In this document: positions 1-5,896 of the stretch, piece by piece
Layout of the letters: every line of letters starts with the position of its first letter
Position numbering within the stretch: the first letter of the stretch is position 1
NCBI GenBank assembly: GCA_016208205.1
Contig: JACQYP010000105.1
Location: forward strand, 1-6,700
Direction of reading: 5' to 3'
Length of the DNA: 6,700 bases
Source: Candidatus Desantisiibacteriota bacterium
GTDB taxonomy: Bacteria; UBA9089; CG2-30-40-21
Notes under the pieces: model-generated
Seen by the model: only the letters and a program-made list of their open reading frames with translations
Database searches by the model: none
Told to the model about the DNA's origin: nothing
Made by a program: the position numbers and the translations under genes

Positions 1-1
1 C

Positions 2-1813
2 GTGATCATGTTTATTGCCTGTCCGGTATTTGCCGGTACTAACCTGTTGCAGAACCCGGGGTTTGAGTCCGGGGATCTTAGCGGCTGGCAGATTGAGGGC
101 ACTGCTGCAAGTGGTGTGTTCAAAGACAGCACGCCATTGGCACAGGCATATTTCCAGCCGGCAAGGGTGGTTGCTCATTTGGGAGATTATGCTGCTTTCA
201 ACCTCACAGCTAACTTCAAACGGATTAGCTCGGTGTTTTCCCAGGAGATTGATGTTTTGCCGGAGACGAGCTACAGGATTGGGTTTTCTTGCCTGCATGG
301 TCACCCAGGTCAGCAGGTGAAGATATATCCACAGATACTAATTGACGGCAAACCCATTGGTGGCTTGAGCATAACCGGCGGTAGGGGGTATGGCACAACT
401 ACAGCTGATTATCAACAGATAAGCGGCGAATTTGTTACCAAACAACAGACAAGGGCAAGGGTCAGCTTTGTTCTGAATGCCGGCGGGCTTGTTCCGGCTG
501 GTATGAGCTGGGATGATTTTTTTGTGGTCTGCAATCAGGCTGCAATAAATATCAGCCTCACAACCGGCACAGTGGGCACAATTATCAACATCTCCGGCTA
601 CAACTACCAACCCGATGAGTTGATAGGGATGGGGACATTAACCATTACTACCAATGAAAACGGTGCGTTTGCCGCCACATTTACCATTCCAGTCCACACT
701 CCCGGCACACTTACCATCACGGCTGTGGGTGCAGCCTCTGGCAAAACTGCCCGGGCATTGTTTTATATCACTCCTCGTGGCGATTTTGGTGATGCACCAA
801 ATAGTGAGATATACCCCATGAACACCGGCTACTTCTGCAAGCCGGATGATTTTACCAACCCCTTGTTTTTGACACATCAGGCATACTTTCCCATCATATC
901 CCATAAAACAGCCGGTGAGGAATGCCTCGGGAAGGGCGTCAGCCTTGAGGCAGGGATGAATGATTCGTTCTATGATGAAGATGGTGTGCCCAACATTGAG
1001 CCATACAAGGGCAGGGCAAATCAGGACAGCGATGATGGGCTGATTTTGCCTGTGGATTTGAAGCCAGGGGCAACCAATACCGTGCGGTTTGAGGTTACGC
1101 TTTTACCCGAGGCACCAGAAGCCAGTCGATATGTCAATATCCTGCTTGACTGGAATCAGGATGGGGTATGGACAGGGAATGAGTGGGCTGTGAGAAACCA
1201 GGGGGTAGATGTTCCGGCAGGTGAAAGCAGGGTGATAACCTCACGGGAGTTTCTGGCTGGTACAAATATTGGTGGGTGCTGGATGCGATTGGTGCTTACC
1301 AGAGAGCCCGTCCCAATTGCAGGCTGGGATGGAGGTGGTGAGTTTGAATATGGTGAAAGCGAGGACTATCTTCTCAATATTGCCCCAAGGTGTAATTTGT
1401 GGATAAAAGGCAGTGTCCCGGAACAGGCACAATTGGGGCAGGTAATAGTTTATCGGCTTGAATATGGCAATCAGGGGCAGGCATTAGCCAGTGGAGTGAA
1501 TATGGTTATGAATATTCCACAGGGATTGACATATCTTGATGATACAGCAGGGGCAAGGATTGTTGGAGACAGGCTGTTGTGGCAGATTGGTGAACTGTAT
1601 CCGTGTCAACAAGACTTGATTGAGGCAAATTTCCGGGTTGAACCATGGGCAGGGATCCCAGGCGAGAATAGCCAATTAGCGGGTATAACCTCCATCAGCA
1701 GTGAATTAATAGATGCTGAGCCTGATAACAATGTGATTAGATGGAGCAATGAGGGTGGTTTCCAATCCTGTGCCTCCTCAGGCTTGCGTCTGGCCAGGAG
1801 ATACAGACAATAA
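2..1813 (+). CDS. Secreted multidomain surface protein, fragment 1 (5' cut by window edge, 3' frameshifted)
   Basis: This is the N-terminal part of a large exported protein. The reading frame is open to the window edge. The first residues (IMFIACPVFA then G) look like the end of a signal peptide lacking its charged start, so the true start is probably upstream. Domains seen: residues about 13-175, a jelly-roll carbohydrate-binding-like domain beginning NLLQNPGFESGDLSGW; about 177-258, an Ig/IPT-like beta domain; about 260-460, a region ending in a GEVED domain with LLDWNQDGVW and the signature GEFEYGESEDYLLNI; about 464-585, a DUF11-like Ig repeat. After SNE at residue about 583 the frame runs into unrelated sequence (GGFQSCASSG) and stops. 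The natural continuation, a dockerin pair, lies in the +1 frame. The likely role is cell-surface or extracellular binding, perhaps to polysaccharide; this is inferred from the domains, and no catalytic domain is visible in the part present. Confidence 0.85.
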   Translation: MIMFIACPVFAGTNLLQNPGFESGDLSGWQIEGTAASGVFKDSTPLAQAYFQPARVVAHLGDYAAFNLTANFKRISSVFSQEIDVLPETSYRIGFSCLHGHPGQQVKIYPQILIDGKPIGGLSITGGRGYGTTTADYQQISGEFVTKQQTRARVSFVLNAGGLVPAGMSWDDFFVVCNQAAINISLTTGTVGTIINISGYNYQPDELIGMGTLTITTNENGAFAATFTIPVHTPGTLTITAVGAASGKTARALFYITPRGDFGDAPNSEIYPMNTGYFCKPDDFTNPLFLTHQAYFPIISHKTAGEECLGKGVSLEAGMNDSFYDEDGVPNIEPYKGRANQDSDDGLILPVDLKPGATNTVRFEVTLLPEAPEASRYVNILLDWNQDGVWTGNEWAVRNQGVDVPAGESRVITSREFLAGTNIGGCWMRLVLTREPVPIAGWDGGGEFEYGESEDYLLNIAPRCNLWIKGSVPEQAQLGQVIVYRLEYGNQGQALASGVNMVMNIPQGLTYLDDTAGARIVGDRLLWQIGELYPCQQDLIEANFRVEPWAGIPGENSQLAGITSISSELIDAEPDNNVIRWSNEGGFQSCASSGLRLARRYRQ

Positions 1814-2315
1814 TGGTGTAGTAGATGAACGAGATATTTTCCCCATAGCTATGAACTGGGGTAAAACAGGGGCTGCTCGGCATGGTAATATAAGATGGAA
1901 GGTACAATCAGTCAGCATAGAAGGAAATGATGTTTGTTTCCTTTATGCTGATGCCAATGGTGATGGATGGGTAAATATGAGTGATGTTCTGCCAATTGGC
2001 ATGAACTGGGGCAAGACGCATGAAGTATCTGTTATCTCCTATCCTCCCATCCTGCATTCTGAAGAGATTGATCATCAGACATACTATGAGTTATACCGTG
2101 CCATGTACGATACGCTAACTGATACAACGCCAACCGATGGGGTTATTCAACTCAAGCAAGCATTACAAGGATTCATGACAGCAGGAAATAATCAGGAGAT
2201 AACTAATATCCCTGCCCAATCAAGCCTGATGCAAAACTATCCCAATCCATTCAATCCAGAGTGCTGGATACCATATGAACTGGCTGAAGGGACACAGGTG
2301 GTGATACGGATATAA
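1749..2315 (+). CDS. Fragment 2 of the surface protein: dockerin pair and start of the C-terminal sorting domain
   Basis: This frame continues fragment 1 and is probably not an independent gene. Real homology starts near base 1755-1761, and the ATG at 1749 lies inside fragment 1. Two calcium-binding dockerin loops are clear: residues 18-29 (DTDNNGVVDERD) and 68-79 (DANGDGWVNMSD). Each is followed by a near-identical helix (IFPIAMNWGKT and VLPIGMNWGKT). Acidic or Asn ligands sit at loop positions 1, 3, 5, 9 and 12, as in type I dockerins. Residues about 92-160 form a linker. Then MQNYPNPFNPECWIPYEL (161-178) opens a FlgD-like C-terminal sorting domain of the kind linked to type IX-like secretion and surface anchoring. 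The frame stops right after VVIRI, where YNISGQLV should follow; that sequence is found one frame over. No convincing ribosome binding site precedes 1749, which agrees with its being a frameshift product. Confidence 0.75.
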   Translation: MRVVSNPVPPQACVWPGDTDNNGVVDERDIFPIAMNWGKTGAARHGNIRWKVQSVSIEGNDVCFLYADANGDGWVNMSDVLPIGMNWGKTHEVSVISYPPILHSEEIDHQTYYELYRAMYDTLTDTTPTDGVIQLKQALQGFMTAGNNQEITNIPAQSSLMQNYPNPFNPECWIPYELAEGTQVVIRI

Positions 2316-2538
2316 CATCTCAGGACAGCTGGTAAAGACCCTGGAGCTTGGCGAAAAGGAAGCAGGTGTCTATACAACTCAATCACAGGCAGCATACTGG
2401 AACGGAAGAAACGAAGATAGAGAGGAGATAGCATCAGGCGTTTATTTCTATCAGATGCAGGCAGGGAGTAAGAGGATGACCAAGCGAGCTGTGCAATCGG
2501 AAATTTACCGCCGAGACACAAAGGTACAAAGATTGTAA
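2311..2538 (+). pseudogene. Fragment 3 of the surface protein: rest of the C-terminal sorting domain
   Basis: Read from 2311 in the third frame, the sequence gives YNISGQLVKTLELG, then AAYWNGRN, then EIASGVYFYQMQAGSKRM. This is the normal remainder of the YPNPFNP-type FlgD-like sorting domain begun in fragment 2. It has no start codon or ribosome binding site of its own and would only be made if the two upstream frame changes were absent or bypassed. The last dozen residues (EIYRRDTKVQRL) are encoded by a dispersed repeat and not by the usual basic tail of the domain (often like RKMVIVK). The original 3' end therefore seems to have been replaced or extended by repeat DNA. The stop is TAA at 2536-2538. 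Confidence 0.7.
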
Positions 2539-2581
2539 ATGGCACACGGATTGCACGGATGGAACAGATTGACACGGATAA
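2505..2581 (+). repeat. Dispersed-repeat DNA at the convergent 3' ends of the surface gene and rnhA
   Basis: Bases 2505-2535 (TTACCGCCGAGACACAAAG then GTACAAAG) resemble the CACCGCAGAGACGCA-type repeat at 3811-3854 and 3946-3980. Bases 2545-2581 are a different repeat made of degenerate 9-nt units: CACGGATTG, CACGGATGG, ACAGATTGA, CACGGATAA. The first repeat supplies the last codons of the surface-protein gene. The second ends a few bases before the rnhA stop. No terminator-like stem with a T run is seen between these convergent genes. Confidence 0.6.
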
Positions 2582-2585
2582 GAAT

Positions 2586-3041
2586 TTAGCCACAAATACA
2601 CTGTGGAATAGCAGACACAGCCAATCTATCGCATCTTTCATTATATATATTCCCTGAATGCCCCTTAACCTTAACCCATTCGACTTGATGAGGTTTGGTT
2701 GATCTGAGCAATTCCTGCCACAGATCTTGATTCTTAACCGGTTTTTTATTAGCAGTTTTCCACCCATTTGCCAACCATGTTTTTATCCAGTTTTGAGTAA
2801 AGGCATTGATGATATACGCACTGTCTGAATATATCTTTATCTTTGCGGGGACATTTACTGCCTTTAATCCCTGTATTACACCTATCAGCTCCATCTGATT
2901 ATTGGTTGTATTTTTCTCTCCGCCGGAAAATTCTTGTTCGCCCTCATCAGTAATAAGAATAGCTGCCCATCCCCCTGGTCCAGGATTACCCTTGCATGCC
3001 CCATCTGTGTATAGGGCAAACACATTGTAACTATTCAGCAT
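2586..3041 (-). CDS. rnhA: Ribonuclease HI
   Basis: Ribonuclease HI cleaves the RNA strand of RNA-DNA hybrids in the cytoplasm, removing R-loops and RNA primers. The 151-residue length is typical of the bacterial enzyme. The catalytic set is complete: Asp13 in LYTDGACKGNPGPGGWA, Glu51 in TNNQMELIGV, Asp73 in IYSDSAYI, and Asp138 in NERCDRLA, plus His128 in VKGHSGN. The basic, Trp-rich handle region (WIKTWLANGWKTANKKPVKN, about 85-104) is also present. The ATG at 3041 follows a GGAG motif at normal spacing (GGAGAAATTATG). The gene lies 62 nt downstream of the lipoprotein gene in the same direction and may be read with it. The C-terminus (IPQCICG) is short after the LA of NERCDRLA, and the stop abuts a CACGGAT-type repeat, so the last few residues may not be ancestral. 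Confidence 0.96.
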   Translation of the reverse strand: MLNSYNVFALYTDGACKGNPGPGGWAAILITDEGEQEFSGGEKNTTNNQMELIGVIQGLKAVNVPAKIKIYSDSAYIINAFTQNWIKTWLANGWKTANKKPVKNQDLWQELLRSTKPHQVEWVKVKGHSGNIYNERCDRLAVSAIPQCICG

Positions 3042-3081
3042 AATTTCTCCTTGCTCCTTCTCTTATTTACTTCCTTATATG

Positions 3082-3102
3082 GGCAGGCCACGGGGGCCTG
3101 CC
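3082..3102 (-). repeat. Short GC-rich hairpin (H1) between the lipoprotein gene and rnhA
   Basis: This is a perfect 8-bp inverted repeat, GGCAGGCC-ACGGG-GGCCTGCC on the plus strand. On the minus strand it is preceded by GTAGA, which matches the GTAGG lead-in of the other hairpins in this window (4667, 4810, 5860). It begins one base after the lipoprotein stop codon. It lacks a following T run on either strand, so it is not a canonical terminator, but it could protect or end the upstream mRNA. Confidence 0.65.
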
Positions 3103-3103
3103 T

Positions 3104-3745
3104 CTACTGTTCCTCATGTTGACAAGTATCATCATGCACATGCTGTTCGATTGGTTTCTTCTTTATCGGAAATGTTTCAATGCTTTCAGCCATATCAAGC
3201 AATTTATTCATATCCACATCAGCACCCTTCATAACCACAGTGATCTGATGTTTTTTATCCTTTGGAAACAGTTCTAATCTTAACCGATTGTATTTCTTAA
3301 GGAGCTTCTGTTCTCTTGTCCATAGAACGCAGGCTAAATCAAAGCCTGGTTTGTTCATCTTATATACCTTAACAAGATTGTCTTTTATCCCTAATTCCTC
3401 TAAATTGAGCAATACTGTTACATCCTGAGAATTTTGTGGCTTAGAGACAGCATTACTGTAATTTTCATATAATCCCTCATCCCTATTCCAGAAGAGGATA
3501 GCCAGATTTTTGGGGAATTTTTTATTCAGATCATTCTCAGGGATAAAACAATAAGCATTGCTCTTGTCTGCTACCTTTGTATATTCAGAATAGAGTTTTA
3601 TGGAAAATCCATACTTTTCAAATCGTTGTATTACCCCCTTAAAATCAGGGTTTGCCTTTCTGACAAATTTTTCCTCTTTTTTCCCACATCCGATAACAAC
3701 ACACAATCCAATGGCTAACAATGCTATTTTTTGTTGAGCATACAT
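3104..3745 (-). CDS. Predicted lipoprotein of unknown function
   Basis: I do not recognise the family of this 213-residue protein. Residues 6-19 are hydrophobic after a short N-terminus with Lys6. VVIGC at 16-20 is an acceptable though non-canonical lipobox, so Cys20 is probably lipidated, followed by a polar GKKEEK stretch. The mature part is mixed alpha/beta and lysine-rich with no obvious catalytic motif. KDKKHQITVVMKGADVDMNKLLDMAESI (173-200, key stretch ITVVMKGADVD) looks like the end of a compact folded domain. The last 12 residues are rich in His, Asp and Glu plus one Cys (HVHDDTCQHEEQ) and could bind metal; this is inference. ATG 3745 is the first possible start because TAA immediately precedes it in frame. 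AGGAGG lies 12 nt upstream, a longer gap than usual. Downstream are hairpin H1 and then rnhA. Confidence 0.8.
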   Translation of the reverse strand: MYAQQKIALLAIGLCVVIGCGKKEEKFVRKANPDFKGVIQRFEKYGFSIKLYSEYTKVADKSNAYCFIPENDLNKKFPKNLAILFWNRDEGLYENYSNAVSKPQNSQDVTVLLNLEELGIKDNLVKVYKMNKPGFDLACVLWTREQKLLKKYNRLRLELFPKDKKHQITVVMKGADVDMNKLLDMAESIETFPIKKKPIEQHVHDDTCQHEEQ

Positions 3746-3797
3746 TTATTATAAAATCCTCCTTACTTGACTTTGCGAGATTTTTGCACTTTATTGA

Positions 3798-4020
3798 GCA
3801 ATTACATAACTGTTCACCGCAGAGACGCAGAGTTCGCCGAGAATCGCAGAGAAAAAAAGGAGACTAATGATGAATATGTTAAAGGACAATAAGTGATTTG
3901 CCACCAAGTTCCTGGTCAATGAAGAATTCTGCAGCATACTCTGCGTTTTCTCTGCGTTCTTTGCGTCTCTGCGGTGAACAGATACCAAATATTTATAGCC
4001 GTGAATGGTTACGCAATTAC
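3798..4020. repeat. Inverted-repeat element between the lipoprotein and Yip1 genes, flanked by an 8-nt direct repeat
   Basis: TGTTCACCGCAGAGACGCA at 3811-3829 is matched perfectly in reverse complement at 3962-3980 (19 bp). Similarity continues inward to about 3854 and 3946 in CGCAGAGAAAA. About 90 nt of other sequence lie between the arms. GCAATTAC occurs directly repeated at 3798-3805 and 4013-4020, just outside, and could be a target-site duplication; the second copy touches the Yip1 stop codon. The right end also holds a module (TATTTATAGCCGTGAATGG..., 3990-4013) shared with 4688-4711 and, in part, with 6181-6192. No gene is seen in this 274-nt gap; a 78-codon frame through it is a translation of the repeat. 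Confidence 0.65.
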
Positions 4021-4637
4021 TAACCAACCATACCCAATGTTACCCCTATCATAACCATAAGTACAATCAATATTCCGGCAATAATCATAGATGGTGAACC
4101 GAAAACAAGGAGAGCCTTAAAGGTTGAGATGCGGTGAACCTCACGGATGGCTATTACTTGTATCTTGAATACCCAAACAAGAATCAATAACTTAAAAAAG
4201 AAGTAAATAAAAACACTTAATTCACCACAAGCCTGAGAAACTAATATTGCCGGTATGGTTAATATATTTGGAGCAAGGCTGAGTCCTAAAGCAATTAACA
4301 AAACAGAAGCCTTCCCCTGCCCATTAAGCCATTCAGCAACCAGATGAAATATTGCCCCTGAAATAAACCATATCCCGGCAATCCCTGTCACGCTCAGCAC
4401 TAACCAAAGAGGGAAGAATGACTTGATGATTGAAGGAGAATTTGCTCCAAGCAAGATAAATTCAGAAACAGCAATGCTTATCCCTGAAAGGATAATGATT
4501 AAGGCAACATAAAAACCTGCTGCTGTGTTTGGTAGTCGTTGCATACACAGAATAGGATTGGTAAATAATTGATAGATTATCTCCAATCCCTGCATTCCCA
4601 TCTCTTCTTGTGGTTCGTATGATTCTATAGGGTTCAT
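4020..4637 (-). CDS. Yip1-family polytopic membrane protein
   Basis: This is a 205-residue inner-membrane protein. After a short N-terminus with LFTNPILCMQRL (24-35), typical of the start of bacterial Yip1-domain proteins, there are about five hydrophobic segments: roughly 41-65, 73-97, 110-135, 139-164 and 174-203. The role of bacterial Yip1-domain proteins is largely unknown, and no specific function can be given. ATG 4637 is the best start because the family-like N-terminus begins soon after it. The only Shine-Dalgarno-like motif is GGAG about 10 nt upstream. That upstream region is one copy of a 24/25-nt direct repeat whose other copy carries the end of sppA. The pair was probably once joined by an ATGA overlap and co-transcribed. 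An alternative is an unrelated five-helix membrane protein. Confidence 0.8.
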   Translation of the reverse strand: MNPIESYEPQEEMGMQGLEIIYQLFTNPILCMQRLPNTAAGFYVALIIILSGISIAVSEFILLGANSPSIIKSFFPLWLVLSVTGIAGIWFISGAIFHLVAEWLNGQGKASVLLIALGLSLAPNILTIPAILVSQACGELSVFIYFFFKLLILVWVFKIQVIAIREVHRISTFKALLVFGSPSMIIAGILIVLMVMIGVTLGMVG

Positions 4638-4666
4638 ATCTTAAGGTCTCCAGCAAGATATAGTAG

Positions 4667-4686
4667 GACAGGCATTCTTGCCTGTC
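4667..4686 (+). repeat. Hairpin repeat H2
   Basis: A perfect 8-bp stem, GACAGGCA-TTCT-TGCCTGTC, is preceded by TATAGTAG. The same 30-nt neighbourhood recurs at 4802-4832 as H4. It lies just upstream of the Yip1 start and would be in that mRNA leader if transcription came from sppA. Confidence 0.7.
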
Positions 4687-4687
4687 T

Positions 4688-4754
4688 CGTAATCGTTCAC
4701 GGCTACAAATACTTTTATCACGAAATCACGAAAGGATGAAAGCACGAAACATAT
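4688..4754 (-). repeat. TTTCGTG/TAGCCGTG dispersed repeat, minus-strand copy
   Basis: Bases 4700-4754 in reverse complement match 6138-6192 at 52 of 55 positions. The core has three TTTCGTG words (TTTCGTGATTTCGTGATAAA is the central part). The remaining bases, 4688-4711, carry TAGCCGTGAACGATTACG, which matches the end of the element at 3990-4013 at 21 of 24 positions. The same tail module thus follows two different lead modules. Confidence 0.8.
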
Positions 4755-4775
4755 AATAAAGGTGTGTTCCACAAA

Positions 4776-4795
4776 CACAGACAAGAATGTCTGTG
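4776..4795 (-). repeat. Hairpin repeat H3, opposite orientation
   Basis: On the plus strand the stem is CACAGACA-AGAA-TGTCTGTG, a perfect 8-bp stem. On the minus strand it reads GTAG-CACAGACATTCTTG, with the same lead-in and loop as H2 and H4. Two stem pairs differ from H2 and both partners change together. Confidence 0.7.
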
Positions 4796-4809
4796 CTACA
4801 ATATAGTAG

Positions 4810-4829
4810 GACAGGCATTCTTGACTGTC
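4810..4829 (+). repeat. Hairpin repeat H4
   Basis: GACAGGCA-TTCT-TGACTGTC, the same as H2 except for one mismatched stem position. It sits five bases beyond the sppA-proximal direct repeat, so it would be in the 3' region of sppA mRNA. Confidence 0.65.
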
Positions 4830-4836
4830 TCTGAGT

Positions 4837-5796
4837 TCATATCTCAGGTCTCCAGCAATATTCAAGGCAGGGAGATTTCAGCAGGGAGGAGTTTTTGAGA
4901 AGAGATACGGGAGTAGAAGAAAAACCTTCTATTAAGCCCTTGAGCCATTGAAAAGGCTCATCTTCTTCTATGATTGCCGGTGTCCCCTCAATCCCTGCCA
5001 ATTGAGCGGTTATAGTTATGGTTTGCTGATAGTCACCAATCTCATCTATTAAGCCGGCTTTTTTTGCTTGCTGACCGGTAAATATTCTACCATCAGCCAA
5101 TTCCTTTAACCTATTGTCTGATATATTTTGTCTTCCATTTTTTACTGCCCGATAAAATTGCCCATAGGCATCATCAATCACCCCTTGAAGTATTTCCCTC
5201 TCTTCTTCTGACATTGGTCTTGCTATGGAACCTATATCCTTATGTTGGCCGCTTTTTATTACCCGAAGGTTTACCCCAATCTTTTCCAGAAGGTTTGATG
5301 CCTCTGGGAGATGCATGATAACACCAATTGAACCGATAAGACTTCCCGCGTTAGCTACTATTTTGTCTGCAGGACAGGCAACATAATATGCCCCGGATGC
5401 ACCAATGTCACCGATAGAAACAACCACCTTTTTGTTACATTTTTTCAATTCTTTTATCTGGTTATATATTTCCTGAGTAGCAGCTACTGTTCCACCAGGG
5501 CTGTTTATGCGTAAGATTACAGCCTTGATTGAAGGGTCATTCTTTATAGCTGATAATCTTTTCACAATCCTATCCGCACTCTTAACAGATCCTCCCCACA
5601 TCTCTTCTGCCTGACTTTGAAACGAAATTTCTCCATATATCCGCACTACAGCAATCTTTTTTTGTGAAATAATGGCTGTGGCAATTCCTTTTTGCTCTTT
5701 TGTCGTCCCTTGAGAAAATACAAGACATATCCCAATAATAATGGCTACGAGACAAAGAACAAGAATCCCGCCACCAATCAAATTTTCTTTTTTCAT
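4837..5796 (-). CDS. sppA: Signal peptide peptidase SppA-type serine protease (S49 family)
   Basis: This is a membrane-anchored protease that degrades residual signal peptides and perhaps other membrane peptides. From the chosen start it has 319 residues: one N-terminal membrane anchor (about 6-27, LIGGGILVLCLVAIIIGICL), then a single S49 domain like the short Bacillus-type SppA. INSPGGTV (about 97-104) is the family oxyanion-side motif. Ser134 in GDIGASGAYYVAC is the nucleophile, and Lys186 in IKSGQHKDIGS is the catalytic lysine, 52 residues later as in Bacillus SppA. The frame is open up to an ATG at 5889, but those 31 extra codons come from two tandem hairpin repeats. MKKENL at 5796 directly precedes the anchor and has GGGG 9 nt upstream. 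The last residues (EYCWRPEI) come from the direct repeat at 4835-4858. A TTGACA/TATACT promoter at 5925-5897 probably drives the gene. Confidence 0.93.
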   Translation of the reverse strand: MKKENLIGGGILVLCLVAIIIGICLVFSQGTTKEQKGIATAIISQKKIAVVRIYGEISFQSQAEEMWGGSVKSADRIVKRLSAIKNDPSIKAVILRINSPGGTVAATQEIYNQIKELKKCNKKVVVSIGDIGASGAYYVACPADKIVANAGSLIGSIGVIMHLPEASNLLEKIGVNLRVIKSGQHKDIGSIARPMSEEEREILQGVIDDAYGQFYRAVKNGRQNISDNRLKELADGRIFTGQQAKKAGLIDEIGDYQQTITITAQLAGIEGTPAIIEEDEPFQWLKGLIEGFSSTPVSLLKNSSLLKSPCLEYCWRPEI

Positions 5797-5809
5797 TTCA
5801 TCAGTCCCC

Positions 5810-5887
5810 TTTTTGGTATTGGCAGGGAGCTTGTCCCTGTCCAAGTATCTTTTTGGTAGGGGCAGGGCTTGTCCCTGCCCAATTATC
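5810..5887. repeat. Two tandem hairpin repeats (H5, H6) in the presumed sppA leader
   Basis: Two head-to-tail units of about 38-40 nt run 5810-5849 and 5850-5887. Each begins TTTTTGGTA and ends in CCAAGTATC or CCAATTATC. H5 pairs GGCAGGGA (5821-5828) with TCCCTGTC (5834-5841), including one G-T wobble. H6 pairs GGGCAGGG (5860-5867) with CCCTGCCC (5873-5880). Both lie between the -10 element and the sppA start, so the mRNA leader would carry two stable hairpins. Confidence 0.75.
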
Positions 5888-5896
5888 ATCTATCAT

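Larger units (their letters stand above)
4632..4858 (-). repeat. 24/25-nt direct repeat bracketing a 178-nt cassette at the sppA/Yip1 junction
   Basis: On the minus strand TTGCTGGAGACCT followed by (T)RAGATATGAAC occurs at 4858-4835 and again at 4656-4632. The copies differ by one substitution and one inserted base. The first copy holds the last sppA codons and its TGA stop (4837-4839) inside ATGA. The second holds the start codon of the Yip1 gene. Between them (4657-4834) are three hairpins of one family and the TTTCGTG/TAGCCGTG module. A start at the ATG within the first ATGA opens only a 14-codon frame (MNSETVKNACPTIL). Confidence 0.75.

Noticed and set aside
2237..2767. 176-codon minus-strand open frame over the surface gene end and rnhA
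   Set aside because: It is antisense to a clear sorting domain and overlaps rnhA in another frame, so it is a shadow.
3791..4027. 78-codon minus-strand open frame
   Set aside because: It runs across the inverted-repeat element. Residues such as VHRRDAKNAEKTQ are a translation of the CGCAGAGACGCA repeat, and there is no convincing ribosome binding site.
4641..4865. 74-codon minus-strand open frame at the sppA/Yip1 junction
   Set aside because: It consists of the direct repeat, the hairpins and the TTTCGTG module, and overlaps the sppA end in another frame.
3082..5887. CRISPR array
   Set aside because: The repeated hairpins are irregularly spaced, in both orientations and in different contexts. 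There are no regular spacers and no cas genes.
5797..5889. N-terminal extension of SppA to ATG 5889
   Set aside because: The extra 31 codons are encoded by the tandem hairpins, and the membrane anchor begins right after the ATG at 5796. It is kept only as a minor alternative in the leader finding.
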